The notes beneath the pieces were generated by a model. It had not been told where the DNA came from, did no database searches, and worked only from the letters and a program-made list of their open reading frames with translations. Source: Isoetes taiwanensis (taxonomy: Eukaryota > Streptophyta > Lycopodiopsida > Isoetales > Isoetaceae). Taken from it: a stretch of DNA of 64,000 bases. The stretch covers positions 10,240,526-10,304,525 of the forward strand of contig JAJEKV010000030.1 in assembly GCA_021234155.1 (NCBI GenBank). Reading direction: 5' to 3'. Each line of letters begins with the position of its first letter. Within the stretch, counting starts at the first letter, position 1. Positions 42,095 to 54,929 of this stretch are shown piece by piece. Made by a program: the position numbers and the translations under genes.

Positions 42095-45045
42095 TGGTTT
42101 TTCTTTTTACAAATATTGCCCATCCATATGCAAATGAAAAACTCCTAGAAATACCTCGGAATAAACTTTTCAACAAAGTAAATTTCATACAAACTTTTCA
42201 ACAAAGTAAATTTCATACAAACTGGAGAAACAATTCAATATCAATAGATATTAGAAAACATATAATGTTCAACCGCGGAAAGCCTAGAAACCCTAAAACC
42301 AGGCTGTAATTTTGCTATTTTCCTTGTCAAATCTTGGCCAAACATGTGCAAATCAGATACTTATACTTCTGGAAAGATCTCAGAACAAGCTTTCTAGTGA
42401 TATAAAGTTCACTCAGAATAGAGCTCTATTCATATAATTTTAAGAAAAGTATGCAGTGGTGGATAAAAAAAAAGCTAGAAACCTTATAAATCCGTTAAAA
42501 GTCGCGGCTATGTTTTGTTCAAAATCTTGGTCAAAGACTAGTAAAATCAAACATCCTGTGGAAAGAGCTCTAAGGAAAACAATGTCACAATGAATAAAAT
42601 GTAATATCAACCTCGAAGAGGAGGGGGTGCATGCTAAAACTGTTGTTCTTTGCTAGGAAAATTTATTCAAAGAGCATAAAGATCACATACCATGAAGAAA
42701 GATGCCTAAGCTTCCAACGCAAAATTTCATCCGAATTAAGTTCTAGATCTCGAATCATGATAAAACATGCTAACTGGCTACGGTCATTATGCCAAAGAGT
42801 ATATAGAGTGCAGAGATTAATAAAGAATAGAAATTAGTATAAAGAGAGAGGAGAATAGAGAGAGAATAGAAATAATATAGCTTAGAGGAGAAGAATAGAG
42901 AGAGAATCTCAAACACATAACAATCTACTATCACGCTAGCATCTCTGCTAGAAATGGCCATGATCATTCTAAACTTCGGGGATTTCGGACACACTTCACC
43001 ATGTACAAAGTATGGGTAGGTCCCATTTGATGTGTGCCCCCTATAAGATTCTGGGCCGTGGGAAGTTAGAAACTATGTTCTGTCACTGTCTCATTCGTCC
43101 GTCTGTCTCAAGGCCCTCAGATTTCTACTTATCTCCTTTGCATATCTTGCCAACTTGATACATTTGGTAACTCCCACAAAGCGCAAGGATTTTTGAGTAC
43201 TTTTTACCAAGGCCATCATAGCCCACAATGTGATCAAGGATTCTACGGTGAATTGTTAGGCCTAAAACCCATGAAGTAGGTATCATGTGCCTTTATGCAC
43301 GTGTATGCTCTACAACAGCGTGAGGATGACTTAGAAAAAGCTTCACCATTAATTTTGGCAATGATTTAGACAATATGCAAATGGAATACATCTGTTTGTG
43401 TGGTTACCTGCCTCTACAATATGAGTAGCCCCTAGTAGTCATAAAGATCATCGTCATTTACTATCATTGTCTTTTTGTATAGAAACGAGAATTCTATTAA
43501 CAAATCAACCAAAATGAACTTCGCTTGTGCATTAAGATCTTGAAATATCTGGTGCTACTAAATAGTGATCAATATACGTATCTCATTGTCGAAATGCACT
43601 GACATTTGGGCCTAGCAGAACACACCAGTCCTGTAACACATGGTTCCCGAGACCTCGTGAGTCGTATTCATCTAGCGTGGTCAGGGCACTAAATACCACA
43701 TAATTAAATACTTTATGCCTGGAAGGTGGCATCATATGGTTTTAAGGGTTGCCGCCAAATGGCATGACTTAAAAAAATTCCTCCTCCTCCCTCCTCCTCC
43801 TCCTCCTTTCTCCCTCCTCCCTCCCTCTTAACTAAATAAATCAAGAGCCACCGCTGAGGAAGAGATTATGTATATTACCAATTAAAAATCAACATCTATA
43901 TTGCAGGATGGCTACATATGTGGCAATGCATGGATGCTTAAATCTAAAAGCTGAGAAGGCACCTTAGTAAATGTTAGTTCATTTCATTCATGTGGTTTTA
44001 GTATCTGACTCGAAATTAACAAGGTCTAACCATTGTAAAATCACCCCACACACCCGTCAGACGTGTTAATGAATATTTTTAAGCCGAAAAATATATGTTT
44101 GATATTGATATTGGATACATTGAAAGTATAAGATGTTTTGCCCTCTCTATCTTACATCAAATCACCCGCATAAGGTGCCAAAAAGTCTTAAGTATTTTGG
44201 AATCCATCCTACCTCAAACCTTGAAGAATATCTCAAGTTGATGCTAAAATGTCGTTTTAGTCATACAACCAAAAAACTTAATTGCTATATCCAAACGATA
44301 TAAAGGAATGGCAGACCAAATGCCACCTTTTACAATATAGAGGTTGTGGGGAGCGAAAATCAGAGGGATTTTTGTGAAGATACAAGAGTTCTTAGCACTT
44401 TGAGATCCCTAAGATCATTGTGGCTTTTATTTTGCATTTGAAATGTTGCAAAGATTGTAGAGGATCCAATAAGGGCTTCTACATCTCGTGGGAAGGCTTC
44501 GCATCATCCTCGATTCGTGAAAAGTTGATTCATTCCGTGAGCTACCTAAGATAAGCTAATAAGAACTATGGAAGGCTCTTTGTGGTGCAAAATGGAAGCC
44601 TAATGAATCAAAATCTAACTCAACCTTGCAAAATTTATCGCTCTTGACCCTCATATTAATGGACATCATCAAGCTTTCCATTTCACAATGTAGAGATTAG
44701 ACATGTGGCTCAATGAATTTGCATCGCCATTAATAAAAATCCATATCCAACTTCTATGTTGTCCTCATTATAAGAAGTATAGGTATGGTGGGCTACAGAA
44801 TCTATCTATCAGAATAGAATATCGTATCAGCTAACGCCCACTTTTGGCATAAAACGAAATTGGAAGTCACGACGATAAAAAGAAACTATTTATGAAGATG
44901 CGGTGTTAGGCCTATTGAAAACATGCATTTATTTTTCAAATGTAAATGACAATGGCATTTTTGTAGTTTCATTTTATTACAAAACAGATTGGAATATTGA
45001 ATACATCCTCGATGTGTTGACTCAGATATGTACTAATACACCACA
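42095..45045. repeat. Long dispersed repeat R3, copy 2
   Basis: Collinear with 17860-20405 in the same orientation. Extra blocks at about 43010-43430 and 43585-43825 are absent from copy 1, and a 26-bp tandem duplication (ACAAACTTTTCAACAAAGTA) lies at about 42164-42215. Identity appears moderate with many small indels, so the duplication is old. No coding content. Confidence 0.85.
43782..43827. repeat. (CTC)n/(CCT)n microsatellite
   Basis: CTCCTCCTCCCTCCTCCTCC-type run of about 45 bp, at the right edge of the second extra block in R3 copy 2. Confidence 0.85.
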
Positions 45046-45324
45046 CAATTTGCATTGCATAATAGCGCAAGTGATGGGGCAAGACCTACCTCGATGCATA
45101 TAGGGTGCCCTATAAGTACAATAATATAGAAGTTGACTTCAAGTCATGCATCATTCTTTATCGACGCTGGTAACATTCCCCAATAACGCTGAATGGAACT
45201 TGGGTTCACCTATCTCCGCCGTAATTCACGCTCGTGTAAGGTTTTTAAAGGGTTCTTCGTGCTGCAGCCGCCACTGCAGAGCTCGCAGTGGGATTCGGCA
45301 GCCCGCTGTTGTTCTAATCCTCTT

Positions 45325-45640
45325 CCGCCGCTTGATCTCGCTTCTTCGCATGAAGAAAGCCGCTTCGCTTTGATCTCGTTTCTTCTACTGCTTGATCTCG
45401 TTTCTCACATGAAGAAAAGCGACTTTGTCTCACAGATGGTGGAAGGAATCTGCCATTGCGGTAGCCACGGATGAAAGATGTTTCGTATTTCACCACATTT
45501 GTTCAGAGCTTCACCGGACCGCTTCTTTAACATGCATCTAAAGCTCGCAGATTCGCCGGTGAATCACGATGAAAGTATGTTTCGCAGCTTCACCGACCGC
45601 TTGTTGCATCTTAAAGCTTCAGCCTATCCGCCGAGGAAAA
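45325..45640. repeat. Short GC-richer tandem repeats
   Basis: Three copies of CTTGATCTCG(C/T)TTCTTC with CATGAAGAAA lie at 45330-45420. Two copies of GATGAAAG(T)ATGTTTCG, then CTTCACCG(G)ACCGCTT, lie at 45472-45625. The region is flanked by repeats R3 and R4. Open frames on both strands are explained by the repeats. Confidence 0.6.
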
Positions 45641-45769
45641 ACGCCCCTAATCCGAGATAATGGATGTTGGTGCTCTCCATTCCTGCTTCAGTGACTACCC
45701 CGCTAACGCCGCACATGACCCCACTTGGAGTCCCTGTAAAATGGAGGGGTCTCCAACCTCCATTCCCCT

Positions 45770-46060
45770 ATATACAACTTCCCATTGATATTATAACTTC
45801 CATCATCATCTGATAATTCTAAAAAGTGACGATAAATATTTTGAAGTGATATCCTTGACAAGACAACGACATAATGACTAAATATCAACCGACAATACTT
45901 AAAAGAGGTATACGGAAGTGTCTAAACCTTAAACAAAAATTTCCGCAATATTGAATATGGCATGATTTATTTAAAAGGGGAGTGGATGACTCACAAATAC
46001 AGCATCTTTTATATGTTCAATACCACAACTTGATGGACTATAGATTTCATTGTTTATTCC
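45770..46060. repeat. Dispersed repeat R4, copy 2
   Basis: It matches 21210-21550: TCATCATC, TTTGAAGTGATATCCTTGAC, ATGACTAAATATCAA, AGAGGTATAC, GGCATGAT, TATATGTTCAA and TAGATTTCATTG in the same order and orientation. It follows R3 copy 2 just as R4 copy 1 follows R3 copy 1, so R3 and R4 are parts of one larger duplicated segment with different inserts between. Confidence 0.75.
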
Positions 46061-46159
46061 CAAAACCCACTCCATGCTCTTATTCAATAACTCATGCAAC
46101 GGCGGACTGTGCACTAGTAATCAACATACCGCTTCTATATGGGCAAACGCCGGCAACTG

Positions 46160-48670
46160 AGGCATGACATTCATCCTCAATGGCCGGTGGCAACAACACT
46201 GCAAAAGCCTTTGCCTCAAGCTTCAATCCAACGCCATGTCTCAATGTGAGATTTATGTGTACCTGCATGTAATGGAAGCTATAAGTCTCAAGGCTTCTTC
46301 ATGGGCAACTGCGTGCCAAGTAACGGTATGGGCCTCTCGTGAGCCTGATTGACGGTCACCGAGGCAGGCCAGCCTTTAACGCTACGCCTATAATCGACTT
46401 ACGTGCTTCCATCTCTGCTATTATTCCCCACCCGCTGGTGGCATCCTGCTGCATTCCCTTGGCCGGTTGTTTTGATCGGCTCTTTTTGGGCGAAATAAGA
46501 TGGTTTGCTCGGCCCATCTGGGCCTTCTGGGCTTAGATGGCTCCAAGAGTCACAGCTTGCCGCATCAACTTCCGCTTCTGACGCCTCCCGCATTCTTCCA
46601 ATGACTCCGTGGCGGACATGTTTGCACACCAGTCACGCACAATTCTAGCTTCTAAGTGTGGTTCCTCTTATTTTTCTCAATTCGCCTTTTTACATGCATG
46701 CACTGTTGCCCTGCATATCCCAAATATTGGAACTGACCGAGTTTCGCTTTGTCCTTCCAAAGAAGCTTTGAGGTGTTGGGACTCCATCGCCATGGCCAAA
46801 GCAAGGCTGGGCAACGGCAGGTCACCCATAGCAACCACCTTCGGAAGTAAATGATATGGCGCTCCAATGCGCTAAGGTGAAACCCGCCTGAGGACCGTAT
46901 GCGAATCGCGGACTTTACCCCAAGGCTCGTACAAGAAGCGCCGACCGCCAGGTCATTCCGTGTGTTGAGGGATATCACCAGCCCTACATTTCAGTCTCCA
47001 TGCAAGAGGACCGCGCCGACCAAGGCCCAAAACAAGTGTGGATCGGTGGCCCCGTGCATACAACTCGCTTTTGTGGCCGCTTGTTCTCGCATGGCATATA
47101 GGCTTTCCAACCCGCCGTGGACTCCGGTGAACTGATGGCGATTCCAAAGGTGGTAAATGTAGAACTCGATCCTGTAAGTACTTCAGAGGCCTGAGCCACC
47201 ACATCTTGTCCCAGTAAGTGAATGAGGCCTTGCCCATCGGGATGGCAAACTAGCAGTACCCTAGCTTGGCCAAGTTAACTCGTTATGCCGCTGAATCTAA
47301 AAGTGTCAAGAGCATCCGTGTGACGCTGTATGTCCTTCCGGGAGAGAAAATGAGGTTGACATCACAGCATATATGAGTTGCCTACTGTGTGGGATGCATG
47401 AGATGGGCGCAGCACTCCGCGTTCTAAAGAAACCTATGAAATGCCATATATGTTATTGTTCACTAAAGGTCCAGGGCAGCAATAATAAAAAAAAGCCTAC
47501 CACCTACCGTGGTAATATATCTTAACTCACCTCATTAGTATAACTGTGACCATACGGATGGCTAACCCCCATTGCTATAGCAGGGGTTTAGCCATATCCA
47601 TTCATAGCAACAAAATAAAATTTTATAACTCGTACCTTGCTCAAAACAGTTTTAGGGCCTGATGTAGCACTTCAATATCGTACTTTAAGCATGGAAACAC
47701 ATTGTTGCAGACATATTTGTATACTCTGATCTTAAGGCCATATTGGTCAAAACCGTTATCCACAAAGTTTTGTATGATTCCTTTGATGTCTTTAGTACGT
47801 GAATCGCATGTATTGATGTACATGTACTCCGTGAAAAATTTTGTGAATAATATTACACCAAAATACGCGCTATAACCTGTTGTGTGCATGTCTTTCAGAG
47901 CCTTGAAAGGTAAAACATCTTGCTTATCAAATCTGGTAGTGCTGTAGATGCCGTTAACTCTGCTGAATATTTCCAATGTCACGTTTAAGAAGTTTCCTTT
48001 GTATCCAAAATATGCACCAGTATCGTTTTAAAACTTGGATTTGGTTTCTTCTTTAATCCCTATATATCAGGCATGTGCCCGAGGACCGAGCTGATCCCGG
48101 TGATCCATGACCTCTTGAAGGTATGATCCCAAAGATCAGACTGAAAGGTCGCGTAATAACATCTCAAGGAATGCATCAGATCGTGGATTAGCTCCCGCAT
48201 AGTGTATCCCCAATGTCAATGCGCCTGATAGCCTGGCGGGTGGTATCTGCCTCCAGCCTCCAACTTGGAAGCCTTGATAAAGCCACTCATAAGGTAATTC
48301 CCTGTCCATCTCCCCATCTCATCCGAGAGATGGTGACTCAAAGTGATAGAGTCACTGGTTGCGCGCGTTTTCATGAGTGTATGAAAGTGCGCAGATAGCT
48401 TCCTATTCCAACATGGGGTTTATGTGGCATTGTAATGTGTTGTCTTGACTTGTTTAAGGGCGCTGGCATCCTATGAAGCGGTTTGGTGGTGCTTACATGT
48501 ATCAAGGTACCGCTTCAAGACTGTGGATATCCGGGCCGCTTGCACTCTGATGCACCTCGCGGTTCTCAGCATTATTCCTGCATTTAAATTCATTTCATTC
48601 CGATTTTTGTTTGGGATATGATCTAGACCATGCACGCGATGCCTCAAGTGGTTATTCTGCACCATCCAAA
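46160..48670 (-). pseudogene. GC-richer block with decayed coding-like sequence
   Basis: This block is richer in CpG than its surroundings and holds short protein-like stretches, mostly minus strand. Examples are YWDKMWWLRPLKYLQDRVLH (47220-47150), a 113-codon frame at 47641-47982 (GYSAYFGVILFTKFFTEYMY), and YTMRELIHDLMHSLRCYYAT (48210-48150). They do not form one frame, and I recognise no domain. Retroelement origin is likely but unproven. Confidence 0.3.
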
Positions 48671-48699
48671 TAATCCGTGGTTCCGAGTATGGCTAATAG

Positions 48700-51465
48700 C
48701 AGTGGTCTATAAACTTTTGAGGTCGAGAAAATAGCATGGAAAAACTTTTTATTATCTTGGGCAAAATGTAATAAGGTTTATAGTAAAGATCTCTCTCATA
48801 TTCCCATATAGTTCTAAGAAAACATGTATATCTACATTATTGTTTCATTATCTCCAAATACATCCTAATATAACGATGTATTTTTCTTGGTAGATATTTT
48901 GTTTAAAAACTTGTGATAAGAAGGAACAAGTGTACAATCTTCTTATTCGCTTTCGTACTTTATCTTTCAAAGCAACCTTTCCATTGCATATTTAAGTAAA
49001 TCGACTTTGAGATCTTGCAAGAATATTCAAATTGTAGAAAAACTTATAATGAGTGATAAAGAGTACTTAAAATATTGTGGTAATCTCAAATATGTTCAAA
49101 GGGTTCGAAGAGATCTTATATTCACCCTAACTACCGATGAATATGCGTGCGCCATTACAAGATCCTGAAAATTACATAACTAATGCGTACTGCTTTCTTT
49201 GCTAGTTTTATCCACATAGAATTTATTATTCATTTATTAGTAGCATCCATACAAGATATATTTTATCAGGTCTAGAATCAACAATGTATCTATAATGCAA
49301 TCAATAAATTAAATAATTTAGGAAACCATATTCATTTGTCATAACTAAGGGTTTGAGTGGTTAAGTCACTGGGTCCATCCCTACAATGATGCCGTGCATC
49401 GTGATCAGATGGTCTACTAGGTGTATCGTGCATATTTTGTACCCTAGGTGGAGCATTTATATTGAAACTAGAACCACCGATTTCATAAAAACTCACTACT
49501 AGCACTGTGAATCGCTGGTACCGCCGTATCTATAGGCTTCCCTTCTAAAATTGACGGCTTTTATTGTTCTCTTTCTTTCATATATGTCTACTATGACCGC
49601 TTTTTAGGAGATAACTCCAAATCACCTCGGTCATACATAGTCATTTTCATCTCAATAAGAAACTTTCGCATCTCAAGGTAAGTACAAAAGCAAAAACATC
49701 ATTTTTTAGAGTGCTTACAATTTGTCTTGATATGGATATGTTAGGATATATAGTATTCGCTGTGTTATTTAGCATAAAATTTAATCGCTTGGTCGTGCCA
49801 AATCACATTTTCATCATGTTGATTAGAGTTGTGTCATGGTTCGGCTTTTCCTTTATTTTTCCTCACAAATAACACTTGAAATATGGGCACATAGTGTGCC
49901 ATAAACGCTAAGATAGAAATCTTCCCTTTAATATTGATGTAGGCCAGTATGGCCTTTCTATCATAGGGTCAGCAAATCACTGCATTTTTGTCAAACAAAT
50001 GATTTCTGCTTACTTAAGTTTTATTTGACCTCTTCTGCCTACTTTTAAAGCACTGCCAGATCATCTTGCCTTTAGATATATCCTAATATAAGCTGCTTCC
50101 TCTTCATTGGATTGAAGCTAACGACCGAATTCCTTCTTTGGTTCCACAATGCTTTGATTGCAGCGCCCCGACTTTCCATTAACTCCGCCAGATGATGGAA
50201 AATTTCCAAGTACTCTTAAAGCAAGCTTGAAATCAACGCCCCGACAGAAGTTGAAGGATTACTAAGAATGAGCATTGTCTTGTCTCTTCTATTAGTAAAT
50301 CAGCCCCTAATAAATCATCCAAGCCACTAGTAATTCATTATAGCCGCTTGTCTCAAAATTCTTGTTCATACTGCATTATTTCATTCTCTTTATGCCATGG
50401 GAGTTTTATATCACGCAAATTTTCAGAGCAAAATGGATACCCAAGAGAAAAGTCTTGGCGAAAGCCATCTTCAATCTAATACATTCATATATTTTATGTG
50501 GTCAATCACATACAAAGGTGTAAATCCTGTGTAAAGAGTAAAAGCCACTAACTAAATCCTGTGTGTGTCATACCAACTACTAGCATAGTATCCATCTACC
50601 CACCTATCTCATCTAAAATACTAGACTGAGTATTTCTAGCATAGTATCCATATACCCACCTATCTCATCTAAATTTCACGTCAAGCTAAACTTTATGAAT
50701 TGCACCACCAATCACCCATAAACGTATAAGAATATTTCTATATATATACCAGATTATATCGTGTCACTACTCACTATTGCCCATTTCATTATTTTATGTT
50801 CCCATTATATTAACAGTCACATTCATTCATGCAACCTTAAACTAAGAAAATTGTCAAAATTTAAACCCCATTTCCATAGATATCAGACTACTGTTACAAT
50901 CTTTCTCTATATTGAAGTTTGGAGTACTGTTTTAAGAAGTGCAATCAGTTTTTATAACAATACAAGCACATAGTGGCTATAATTAGCACCTTACTACAAT
51001 CAGATACGAAATAAATTCATGCTGTTATAAGGGACAAATTTTTTTCATCCCTATACAATAGCGGACCACTATCTTTTATGCCTACTAGAATTCCTTGTAT
51101 TAGGTTGGATTTTAAATCTAACACATTTTATACCAACATGAATTTATGTCATGAAAAGCATCTGCACTTAGTCCGAAATATTATCAATCTGAAATTTTTA
51201 CTAAGCAGGACACATAACCTTCCAAAATTGTTTTTCTATTATATTCGCGATATCGTGACAGCCACAAAATTGCCAACCAATCGCTGTCTATAATCAGCAT
51301 CATTTGCCATACTATTTAAATCAGATGGAAGGTATTAAATAAATCTTATGGCCTTATATTCAAGTCTCAAATGTTTACATTACACACAAGTAGAAAAGAA
51401 TCAAGAAAACGCTTTTCCCATTTTTTGTTCAACACTTGCATTCTTCGTGCTCTTGTATTATCAAG
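48700..51465. other. AT-rich spacer
   Basis: No gene or element is recognised. The only structure is a direct duplication of about 38 bp (CTAGCATAGTATCCATCTAC, then CCACCTATCTCATCTAAA) at 50580-50618 and 50636-50674. Confidence 0.5.
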
Positions 51466-51469
51466 AGAC

Positions 51470-51581
51470 CTCTGTATGGGCTTTTTAATCTTGATAGTAC
51501 GCTTGTCGCTTCTTTGTTTGGGTCCTTAGCCAATCTGGCCTGTGATGATACAAAAATCTATTCTATTCTATTCTATTCTAA
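51470..51581 (+). mobile_element. Short 3' end of (TTCTA)n-tailed retroelement
   Basis: GTTTGGGTCCTTAGCCAATC, then GATACAAAAATC and (TATTC)n to 51580 parallel the copy at 31440-31600. A second short tail (AAAAAAATCTTATTCTATCT) lies at 51990-52022 inside the next repeat. Confidence 0.65.
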
Positions 51582-51591
51582 GGGGACACAG

Positions 51592-52140
51592 AGAACATAA
51601 AAATGTTAACCATAAAGGAGAGCAGAGAACCCCATAGGGATTCCTCCGATTTGTTTCATAATCTATCTCCCAATTGTATACAAATAATTAGCAAGCAAAT
51701 AGTGTTATTCATGGTAATGAGATCCTGGGTGTAAGGTCAAAGTAAGATTCCAAGCTTGGAATATTCTTTCTCCATGAACATTTCTACTTTGATTCCCCAT
51801 AATGAACAATAGCATAACTTGAAATATCATGGAATGCCTTATAAAAGAATGTTTACAAACAAATGCGGATCCCATCTTCTCCAAATAGAGGTATGGACTC
51901 ATAGTATCTCGTAATATCTCAAGTAAACCCATATGTGTGTGTTACTTTATCTTTTGGAGGTAAATTAACTAATAGGTCCTTCCTGCATTTAAAAAAATCT
52001 TATTCTATCTTATTCTATTATAGTAGAATCAATCCACCAAAATGATCTAGTATGCACCTCATAAATCTTTTTTAATCTTTGAGTCTAGTGTCCAAATACA
52101 TCTCTTTTTAAATAACGGGAGCATTGCTTGTATAATTGAT
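51592..52140. repeat. Dispersed repeat R5, copy 1
   Basis: Collinear with 60870-61390 in the same orientation. Shared landmarks in order are AGGGATTCCTC, GTGTAAGGTCAAAG, AAGATTCCAAGCTT, TTTCTCCATGAA, GATTCCCCATAATGAA, CTCCAAATAGAGGTATGG, ATCTAGTATG and CATTGCTTGTATAA. Copy 1 carries a small (TTCTA)-tailed insert at about 51975-52022 that copy 2 lacks. No coding content. From 52140 to 52590 nothing is seen. Confidence 0.8.
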
Positions 52141-52599
52141 GTAATACAACTAGCTATATCCTGAAAAGATACAAGCATTTACTAGTGAATCATCCTAATT
52201 TCTTTTTATGGATTTTGTATACGCCTTAAAATAAGGTAACCCAATTTATTACTTCAATATTCACCTAGCAATTTTCATTTGATAAGCATTTAAACTTGAT
52301 TGAGGGTAACCATCCTCACCATAACACACATAGCAAAATGTGGGCTTTAACCTTATTATGGCTACTCTCTAAATTTATTTGAATACTCTCAGGAGCTACT
52401 AGCCCAAGCTTTTCCTCCCCCTTCCTTCATTAGGGGCATTCTTCCCTCTCTTCCAAATGGTGTCTACCACCTTTTGCCACAGGTGCTCTATCCACATAGC
52501 CACCCTATAAGGGTGCTCATGTTTCCTCCCTATGCCTACTACCACCTTCAGAGGCACCTTCTATTCTTACTTCTACTAATGTAATCAATCCCACGAATC

Positions 52600-54925
52600 A
52601 ATGGTTTGATGAAAGTGTAAGAATAAAACGCCGCCTGGGCCAAGTCACACTCTCGCTATTTCACATGCAATGGGCAAGCATCAAGGCCTTCCTAAAGCGG
52701 TGAAAGCCGTGTACATTGCATCAAAGGGAAATGTTTATCTCCCTCGAACGCCACCTTCGTGACCTTCTCGCTAAGGGTTCTTAGAAAGCCAAGATAGCCT
52801 TACGTGGAATACTACCCCAGTGCTGGAGGCACGCACGCCTATATGACCTCGTGGTGCACATGCGATTACTCCCCGCAAGAAGGCTCCGGCCGGAAATCAT
52901 GGGATTGACGTGGAACAGGCTTACGCGACTGCCAATGGGAAAGCCCTGACTGGATGGTATAGTGTGCGTAATTGTTATGGGCAAGGCCGCCCATGGGCCA
53001 CTGTGGCAAGGCCGCCCATAATACCGACCGCTTGTTCAACAAGGCATTACATAAAGGCTTCCCGCTGTCGGGACTAATAAAGTGCAGTTGTTCTATCTAT
53101 AAGGCGTGTGGACCCAGACGCCAAATTCCAATTATCATCAATCATGGTCAGCTCTAAGGTATGCAAAATTGCTTACTGATTCTCGAAAGCTAGCTGACTC
53201 CGGGGTCAAGTGGTGAGGTACTGTAAATACGCCCTCACCTGTGCAAGATCTGCACTCGACACTCAATTATCACTACATCTTCACATTTCTATAACTTTAT
53301 TGAAGACAATGAACTACAAGATTCATATTATTGCTTCGTGATTTTACAAGGCATTTGACATCAAAAGGTCTTCTGAAGAAACTATGGGCAAGATTATGTA
53401 TACTGGGAGTTCCTCAGATTTGCACGCAAAGCAGGCCAAAGCATGTATATTTCAAATATTGCAAAATGCATAAGCCAACTATTTGATAGTAGTACTTGGT
53501 TCATCATGGACACCCTCTCTCCAACATTGTTTGGGCTTTACATTGATCAATTGAGAGTCAGCTTGGTTGATAATGGGGCGATGCAGTCACCTTCTCTACC
53601 GATCATCAAGGGCTTAATATATGCTTCATGATGTGGACCTCTAGCTTACACACCAGCGCATATGCAATCTATATCTCGATACCCGACACATTTTGCCGAA
53701 TCGAGTATGCACGCCAAATTGGCCAAGACTAAGGTGGTTTTCATATCTTCATGATACGAGTATCCTCCTTCGCTATCGAGGGTAGAATGTGGAAGCAGCA
53801 TCCACATACAAAGACGGGAGTGGAGTTTCTCTTCTACTATGCAATCGACACATCCATATGGCTAACAGTTACGCTATCGAAGGCACTATATGCAATGCAA
53901 AACAATAGTCATAGAGCTTGAAGTTGTATGATTGACCCATCACTACACCTCGCCTTTAAGGTCTTTGAGCCCCGGCCCTTTTTATACCTGGTTGAAGTAT
54001 AGCCCAAGATCCTCATTTGAATGACTTGGAGCAAAGTAAAGCCTCTGGTAATGGAGCACTGTGGGTGAAGTCCACCTCCATATCAGGCTCCTACCGCGCA
54101 GAGATGTACATTCTTGCTCTCTTCAGAGGATGCCCTTGATCGCCACACATTGTCTATTTCGTATAAGGTGGTCAATATGGACGATGTACCGCCTCCCCTA
54201 AACTAGCTTATATCATGGCAATGGGCCACAAAGGCTCTTAGGCCTCTACTGGAGAAAAAGAGAGTCAATGCATGCTAGATGAATGTGTAGAGCACAAAAG
54301 TATTACGTACAAACAGAGGCGTATCGCCATAGCTTTGAGTAATATTCGACGCTATGTTTCATCGCAAGTTGGAATGCCTCTGAACAAGTCAAGACAATAC
54401 ACTACCAAATACACATAAATCCTTAACATTGAACGAGGCCCACAATGCTACCTCGCTACACTCCACTTGCCCATGAAAAGACAAAAGAAACTCATTGCCT
54501 ATCTTAAAAGCAATATCATCTTCGAATTGAGACAGTGATGTGGATTTGGTGAGCCACGCCAGATAAAGCTCACACGCTAAATGGGAGTCATTGAGGATGA
54601 ATCTCATACCTCAAAGTTGCCAAAGATAATGTATCAACCGGACGCTTATGCCGAAGTTGGTCAAAGATCCACCTTCAACCAAGAGGTCATGGACATGCGA
54701 GATCACTATGTCCTCAGTGCTTGACATGTACATACACATTTATTTCATGATGATATATACTGTATTAGCTTGACAAAGATTCTTATTACCGCCATGATTT
54801 TTCCTCTAAAACTTCTTCTAAGGACCTTTACAAGTAATAAGTTTGTTAAGGCCCTTCCGGGTCCTTATAGGCCGCATTGGTCTCAGTGGACGAGCAAAAA
54901 CTATTCTTATTCTTCTAATATTGAG
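52600..54925 (+). pseudogene. Decayed LINE with RT core and (TTCTA)-type tail
   Basis: Around 53333-53360 an FVDF...AFD-type RT motif A is split by a one-base loss. LSPTLFGLYIDQL (53515-53553) follows, the GCPLSPTLFxLYIDEL block of plant and invertebrate LINEs. The catalytic box near 53620-53640 is degraded. The right end (54780-54925) carries the AAAACTTCTTCTAAGG, TGGTCTCAGTGGACGAGC and ATTCTTATTCTTC tail of the pentamer-tailed family. This copy therefore links that 3' end to a LINE coding region. Inactive. Confidence 0.65.
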
Positions 54926-54929
54926 TATT

